Source: Nepenthes gracilis (lineage: Eukaryota; Streptophyta; Magnoliopsida; Caryophyllales; Nepenthaceae). From it: a stretch of DNA of 64,000 bases. Below are positions 59,501-64,000 of this stretch, one piece after another. The first letter of the stretch is position 1. Each line of letters opens with the position of its first letter. The stretch lies in NCBI GenBank assembly GCA_033239525.1, contig BSYO01000022.1, forward strand, positions 10,550,923-10,614,922, read 5' to 3'. Position numbers and translations under genes: made by a program. The notes beneath the pieces are model-generated. The model saw nothing but the letters and a program-made list of their open reading frames with translations. It was not told the origin of the DNA and did not search any database.

Positions 59501-60420
59501 TGTACCTAAAGGAAGATGTGAGAAGAAGCTTTTGAGATTTTATTTCGGGTCTGCCTCAAACAGCAAAGATTTTGATGATCCTTTAGATAAGGTTAAGCTA
59601 GCTGATGAAGACTTTTCGTTGTTGTCGGGATTTGAAGCAGATGATGGATGAGCTGATTAAGTCGGCTTATTGAGTGCCTATCAGGATGTCCCTCCTAAGA
59701 TCGGCTGTTGGCATATTGTCGAGATGTGGAGATTGCAAGATATTCTTATTTCAAGGCTTTTGATTTGATTTGAGGCTAATGATCGATCAGAGTGGCGCAG
59801 CGAAAGCATATGGACTCACGGCTATTGATCACAAGATTTGATTAGAGGCTTGAAATATGAGGTCAGTTTTGTAAATTGATTAGAAGCTCGAGAACAGTAA
59901 TCAGATATTTCTGAAAGTATCTTGAAGAGAATAATTTCAAATTTTGAAATCGAATGGTAATCTGAAGTGGAGGTTCAACAGGATTTTCAAAGTCTTTAGC
60001 AGCTTAGAGAAGTGGCCTTCAAATTGGCCTTACTTCTAAATTTGATGGTTGGATATGATATGTTTTATATAAATGATCCTTCATATGTGATTGGGTTGAA
60101 GTCATTTTTTATCGACGGGAAGTATTTTAGGTTATAACTGTGGTTTTGATTTTTTGGATGGAAAGGATTTGGTGCCGAAGAATAAGATGTCTTCATTGAC
60201 TATTATGCTTTTGAGAAATCTTTCAATTGAAGAAGTGTTCAGTAATTTTGAGGATAAGTCTAAGAAAATATCCCAATTTAATGAGGATCAGATTTGGAGA
60301 AATCATTTGATCAAGGAAGGGTTTGAGAAGAGCAAATATGAAGTCTGGGAGAACATCCTCATTGTTTGATAATTGAGGTAAAGATCGAGATGCGTAAATT
60401 TCGAGGTTGAAATTTTTGTA
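56575..60420 (+). pseudogene. Tekay-type gag-pol remnant
   Basis: Heavily frameshifted; the gag N-terminus is not recognisable. At about 57666-57715 SGQIGHLSKDRSN is a zinc knuckle whose cysteines are lost (usual C..CG..GH..KDC), and protease should follow. RT is traceable from LKALYEVVLSESKELRQQLQ (about 58110) through RIDDL-like IEDLLDP and IFFKIELYSRY (58350), to FGLSNVQASFM (58460). KRLAKVLGVRNFLDLVNYSRSFVKYFSRIVVPL is in the connection (58750-58850). IFTKDVNM (58985-59010) marks RNase H. A possible chromodomain end, WRNHLIKEG, is at about 60298. The interior is about 1.5-2 kb shorter than usual. Confidence 0.7.
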
Positions 60421-60432
60421 AGGAAGGGAGAA
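60421..60432 (+). other. Polypurine tract of the Tekay-type element
   Basis: AGGAAGGGAGAA directly before the 3' LTR start at 60433, in the usual context TTTTTGTAAGGAAGGG. Confidence 0.85.
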
Positions 60433-62967
60433 TGTAATATCCTAGATTTTTATTCAAATTAATTTAATATTAATTGTGATTTTAGGTAAATTGGGTATGA
60501 CAAAATTAATTAAATATTGTAAAATTTTGGATAACATTTGGATCAGTCTGGTTGGCTCCCGGGATGCACCCGTATTATCGCTCGAATGTCGGTTTAAATT
60601 TGAGAATAAAAGAAAATTAAAATATAAAATATAATAATAATAATATATTATAATATATATATATATATATGAAAAACAAAAATGAAAAAAAAAAAAAAAA
60701 AAGAGAAATGAGATAAGGATGGGGGAATAGTGCAGTAGTGGGGGATTGGGGAGAGAGAGAAGCTCAGGGAAGGAGAGGGTTTTGAGCGCCATTGTTCATG
60801 GCGCGCAGTGGAGGAGAGAAGAGGAGGTGGGGCATCGACGGCGCATGCGACGAGGGTTCGCACGAGAGAGAGAGAATGGCGCAGAGAGAGAGATGTGGCA
60901 GAATGGTGGTAACGGCGCCGATTGGGTGATGCCGAGAAGGCCAGTGGTGGACGTACATGGTGGCGGCAGGTCGGTGCAACAGTGTATGGCAGCAGTGCGA
61001 GGATTGCATGGAGGAGAGAGATCGATGACGAAGCCGCGCGAGGAGAGCCAAAGCGGCAGTGCAGCGACGCCAGCGCTGGCGAGGTGATGCTGGGGAGGGT
61101 CGGCGACGGTAGTGGCAGCACGCCGGTGACCGACGACGGCCGTGGTGGCAGCGGCTTGCGGCGGAAGCCGCGCAGAGAGGAGAGGGTGCTGTTGAGGTGC
61201 GTGCAGCGCGCACAGAGGAGAGAAAAAGGGTGCCGTTCGGGCACTTCAGGATATCCTTTCTTCAAATCTGTAAAGTATGAAATCCAGGCAAGTATGTATA
61301 AACTCTCTCTTTGGTTTGACCTAATTTTTGATTTATTTTAGACACCGTTTAGAATTTTTACTAATATGCATGTATTTTTTACACTTATTTTATTTATTCT
61401 GAATATGCATGTGTAGTTCATTGGATTATTTTGGGAGCTTTGAATATGGGTTTTATGATTTTTAGAAATTTATTATTTTTCTAAAACTCAAAAAATTTAC
61501 TGGATTCGGTGTATATTTATATCAGTATGTGTAATAAAAATATACACAAAACTTGCATTGGCCGTGTATTTTCACATGCACGTGTCGGGTTATGGTCACT
61601 ACTTTTGGATTTGAATTATTAGATTCTGGCCACCTCTCGACGGGGAGATTATTTTATTATTTAAAAATCTCTTTCCGCCGGTAGGAAATGTTTGGAATAA
61701 CAACCCTTTCCGTTTGGATAATTTGACTTGACTTTAGAATATATTCGGACGTTTTAATATATCTGACAAATTTGAGAAATGCACCAAAATTACGGATGAC
61801 AAAATATAGTAAGCAACCTTATTCATGGGTACACAGTATATGGATTTTGGCCTAAGGTTATCGGGATTATGTGCGACACTTTTTCAAACTAGTTTTTAAA
61901 TAATTAGAACCCAAATTTGGTACATAATTTATATTTTTACATTGATTGATATTGAACTTTGATTTAAATATGAATTTTTAGACTTAGATTTGATATTCGT
62001 CTATTTTGCCTATAATTGGGCTTGGTATGTCTCGTACAAACGATTTTGATTATATATTTTGATCCGAATCTTTAGAATATCTGTCGCGATATTGTTTCGG
62101 CTTCTACCCACGCTGTTAGATCATCCGGCAATCGGATTCTGCTCCAAATCACAAGCTGATTGGGCCTTGGAGTTGAACTTGAACTTGAACTTGGACTCAG
62201 ACTCGGACTCGGATTGGGCATCGACTTTTTGAATTGGCTCGAATTACCTCTATTTTGGTTATATATATATTTATATATATGTATGTCCTGATGATGACTA
62301 TTTTCAAAATTTGGACATTTGTTTAGATTTGGATATTTGATTTGAGTACGAGATTGTCATTGAATTTTAAAATTTAGATTTTGGATTTTGATTGGATTTT
62401 TTATATCGGCGAATTGGATTTATTGCGTAATTTGATTGGATTTTTTCCCATTTGACCTTCCCTCTGATTTATTAGACTCGTTTTGTCTAAAATATGATAC
62501 TTGCTAGGCATTTGACTCATATTTTCTGTTTTGTCCTTTCAGGGTAGAAGGCTCGGACCATTGTAGGAGTTAGGATGTGATCTTCAGGTATTCGTCCGAT
62601 TTGGTGAGTTTTGTTTGTTATGATTTAAATTTAGTATTTGGTACAATTGGATTATGGAATTGGCCGGATATATGCCCCTAGTGTATTTTGGGAATAGTTC
62701 AAATGTTATGTAATACCTCGTTATAGTTTTTGATTGGATTATTACCTCTCTTACGATATTTATAGAGCACGTCGCATTTATTTATGTCCGAACAATTGTT
62801 CAATGTAGTCCTGTGTGGATTTTAGTTTGTCGGGTTCTATTTATTTGGATTGTCACACCCGAATTTTTTAAAATTTAGAATTATTACTTAAATTTATTTG
62901 AGATTTTAAATTTTAAAAATTATAATTAATTATTTTATATTGATCTGCTTGATCTGAGTTCGTGACA
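60433..62967 (+). repeat. 3' LTR of the Tekay-type element
   Basis: 2535 bp, TGTAATATCC to GTTCGTGACA, collinear with 54006-56559 including the GC tract (60740-61240), the hexamer run near 62180 and the TGTCACACCCGA motif at 62851. Minus-strand frames of up to 205 residues across the GC tract are low-complexity and are present in degraded form in the sister LTR, so they are not genes. Confidence 0.9.
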
Positions 62968-62972
62968 ATAAA

Positions 62973-64000
62973 TCTATAACTTATTAGATTAAAATATAGG
63001 GATTGCACCTCACTACCAAGGCACAGTCTCCTAACTCATAGTACAAGTTGTGACACTTGACCTTGCTAGGAGGATAAGGATTATTTTCTCAGATATATTC
63101 CTTCTAAAGAGTCGTTATATGTTATTTAAATAATGTCTAACAATTCCCACATCACTGACCCATGACTAAAAGTAAGTAATAAATAATGATAATAATAAAT
63201 CTATAGATTATTTTCATGACTATAAAAGAACAAATCCGAGACTGAATATTTAGTACCGGGTCGGACCTAACAAAAATCAAACCACCAATAATAATTATGG
63301 CATATGAGAACGGATAAATGACCAATCCAAACTATCTATTTGATCTTTGAAACACTAACCTTAACTTGTCATACAAATCATAATGAAAATGACAGTGCAA
63401 TATCGTGTAATACAATATCAAGTTGCATGAATCATACAATGTCACAATTCTAAGACAATATCAATCCAAAAATAAACCTGTAAAATAATGCAACATATTG
63501 TCAGTAATATATACATCAGTCATTGAATATCTGAAATGCAAGTATAAGTCCTAATACAAATCTAACCATAATATAATATGAATAAAATCTTCCGATCGTC
63601 CTTGTCTTGGCTTCCTGCAAGTCTTTGAGTCCTCAAATCTAGAGAGGGTTAGAGACATAGCAAATTATATGCTTAAAAAATTTAACAAATATCAAGATAT
63701 ATTAAAAATATATAGGTTCATAAATTAGAACGAAGGAGCAAAAATAATAATAGGTATGAAAATCCAACATCTATCAATTTGAGGATGAAATAGCTGTCGA
63801 CTAAAGTCTAAGTGTCTCAATATATAAATGTACTAAATGACTAATTAACAAATATCCAAGATATAATTCTGTATGTAGAATTCATAATCTATATATAAAT
63901 ATCAAATAATCTAAATATATAGAATCGTCCAAAGGCTTGAACAAATCTTAAAAATTTAAAAGTCTCAAAGTTCAAAGCACAAAAAACAGATAAATCCAAA
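62973..64000. other. Repeat debris at the window end
   Basis: At about 63140-63155 the minus strand reads GATGTGGGAATTGTTAGAC, like a copia polypurine tract next to an LTR start (TGTTAGAC). From about 63600 the minus strand has CTTGCAGGAAGCC and GACGATCGGA, reminiscent of the 3' half of Tekay LTRs (CTTGCAGGAGCTCGG at 22580). Neither element can be bounded, and no gene is seen. Confidence 0.35.

Larger units (their letters stand above)
54006..62967 (+). mobile_element. Ty3/gypsy retrotransposon, Del/Tekay-type chromovirus, complete but dead, TSD ATAAA
   Basis: The element is 8.96 kb with LTRs 54006-56559 and 60433-62967, perfect ATAAA duplications (54001-54005, 62968-62972), primer site TGGTATCAGAG and a polypurine tract. 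The interior is only 3.87 kb and heavily worn. RT motifs follow the zinc-knuckle region, with integrase expected after RNase H. Very long LTRs starting TGTAATAT and ending GTGACA suit the Tekay group. The first 114 LTR bases differ at about 14 places between copies, mostly transitions, so it is an old insertion. Confidence 0.88.

Noticed and set aside
60648..61265. 205-residue minus-strand open frame, and the related one at 54440-54871
   Set aside because: Antisense low-complexity reads of the two LTRs of one element, with differing lengths and no recognisable domain.

Overview
This 64 kb window is nuclear DNA of a flowering plant. The evidence is a dense mix of nested Ty3/gypsy and Ty1/copia LTR retrotransposons, spliceosomal introns, AT-rich intergenic DNA, and a tandem cluster of cysteine-rich DUF26 (Gnk2-domain) secretory genes, a family confined to land plants. 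The species cannot be named from the sequence. There is no bacterial, organellar or CRISPR-like content.

Layout. (1) 1-10120: a decayed Tat-lineage Ty3/gypsy element on the minus strand, cut by the left window edge. It has both LTRs, gag-protease-RT-RNase H-integrase, and an extra plus-strand ORF antisense to gag-pol. (2) 10121-17425: AT-rich DNA with a Tat solo LTR, an orphan exon-like segment, and one intact two-exon housekeeping gene, a MazG-type dCTP pyrophosphatase (13583-14772, minus). (3) 17426-25972: nested LTR debris. It includes two solo Del/Tekay-type LTRs with perfect 5-bp target duplications, one of them sitting in what looks like the primer-binding site of an older copia element, plus a further Tat solo LTR and a reverse-oriented Tekay LTR piece. 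(4) 26950-36134: the 3' end and LTR of another Tekay-type element, split by a full-length Ty1/copia element (29104-35615, TSD TGAAT). The copia polyprotein is in one frame for most of its length but carries about twenty stop codons. (5) 37751-49267: the gene cluster, three intact DUF26 secretory-protein genes, all minus, plus a truncated relic and duplicated flanks, interrupted by a 1.0-kb solo LTR whose empty site survives in the paralogous flank. (6) 49639-52198: a Mutator-like MITE with a perfect 10-bp target duplication, then a copia LTR flanked by a 306-bp direct repeat. (7) 54001-62972: a complete but dead Del/Tekay element with a perfect ATAAA duplication. The rest to the window end is repeat debris.

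Only four genes look functional. dCTP pyrophosphatase sanitises the nucleotide pool. The three DUF26 proteins are predicted to be secreted to the apoplast, where relatives such as ginkbilobin bind mannose and act in defence. All retrotransposon proteins are broken. I see no convincing undescribed biological system. The most unusual items are the antisense ORF with its two tandem arrays in the Tat element, a tRNA-like segment in the copia leader, the solo LTR at a primer-binding site, and the insertion/empty-site pair in the DUF26 cluster.
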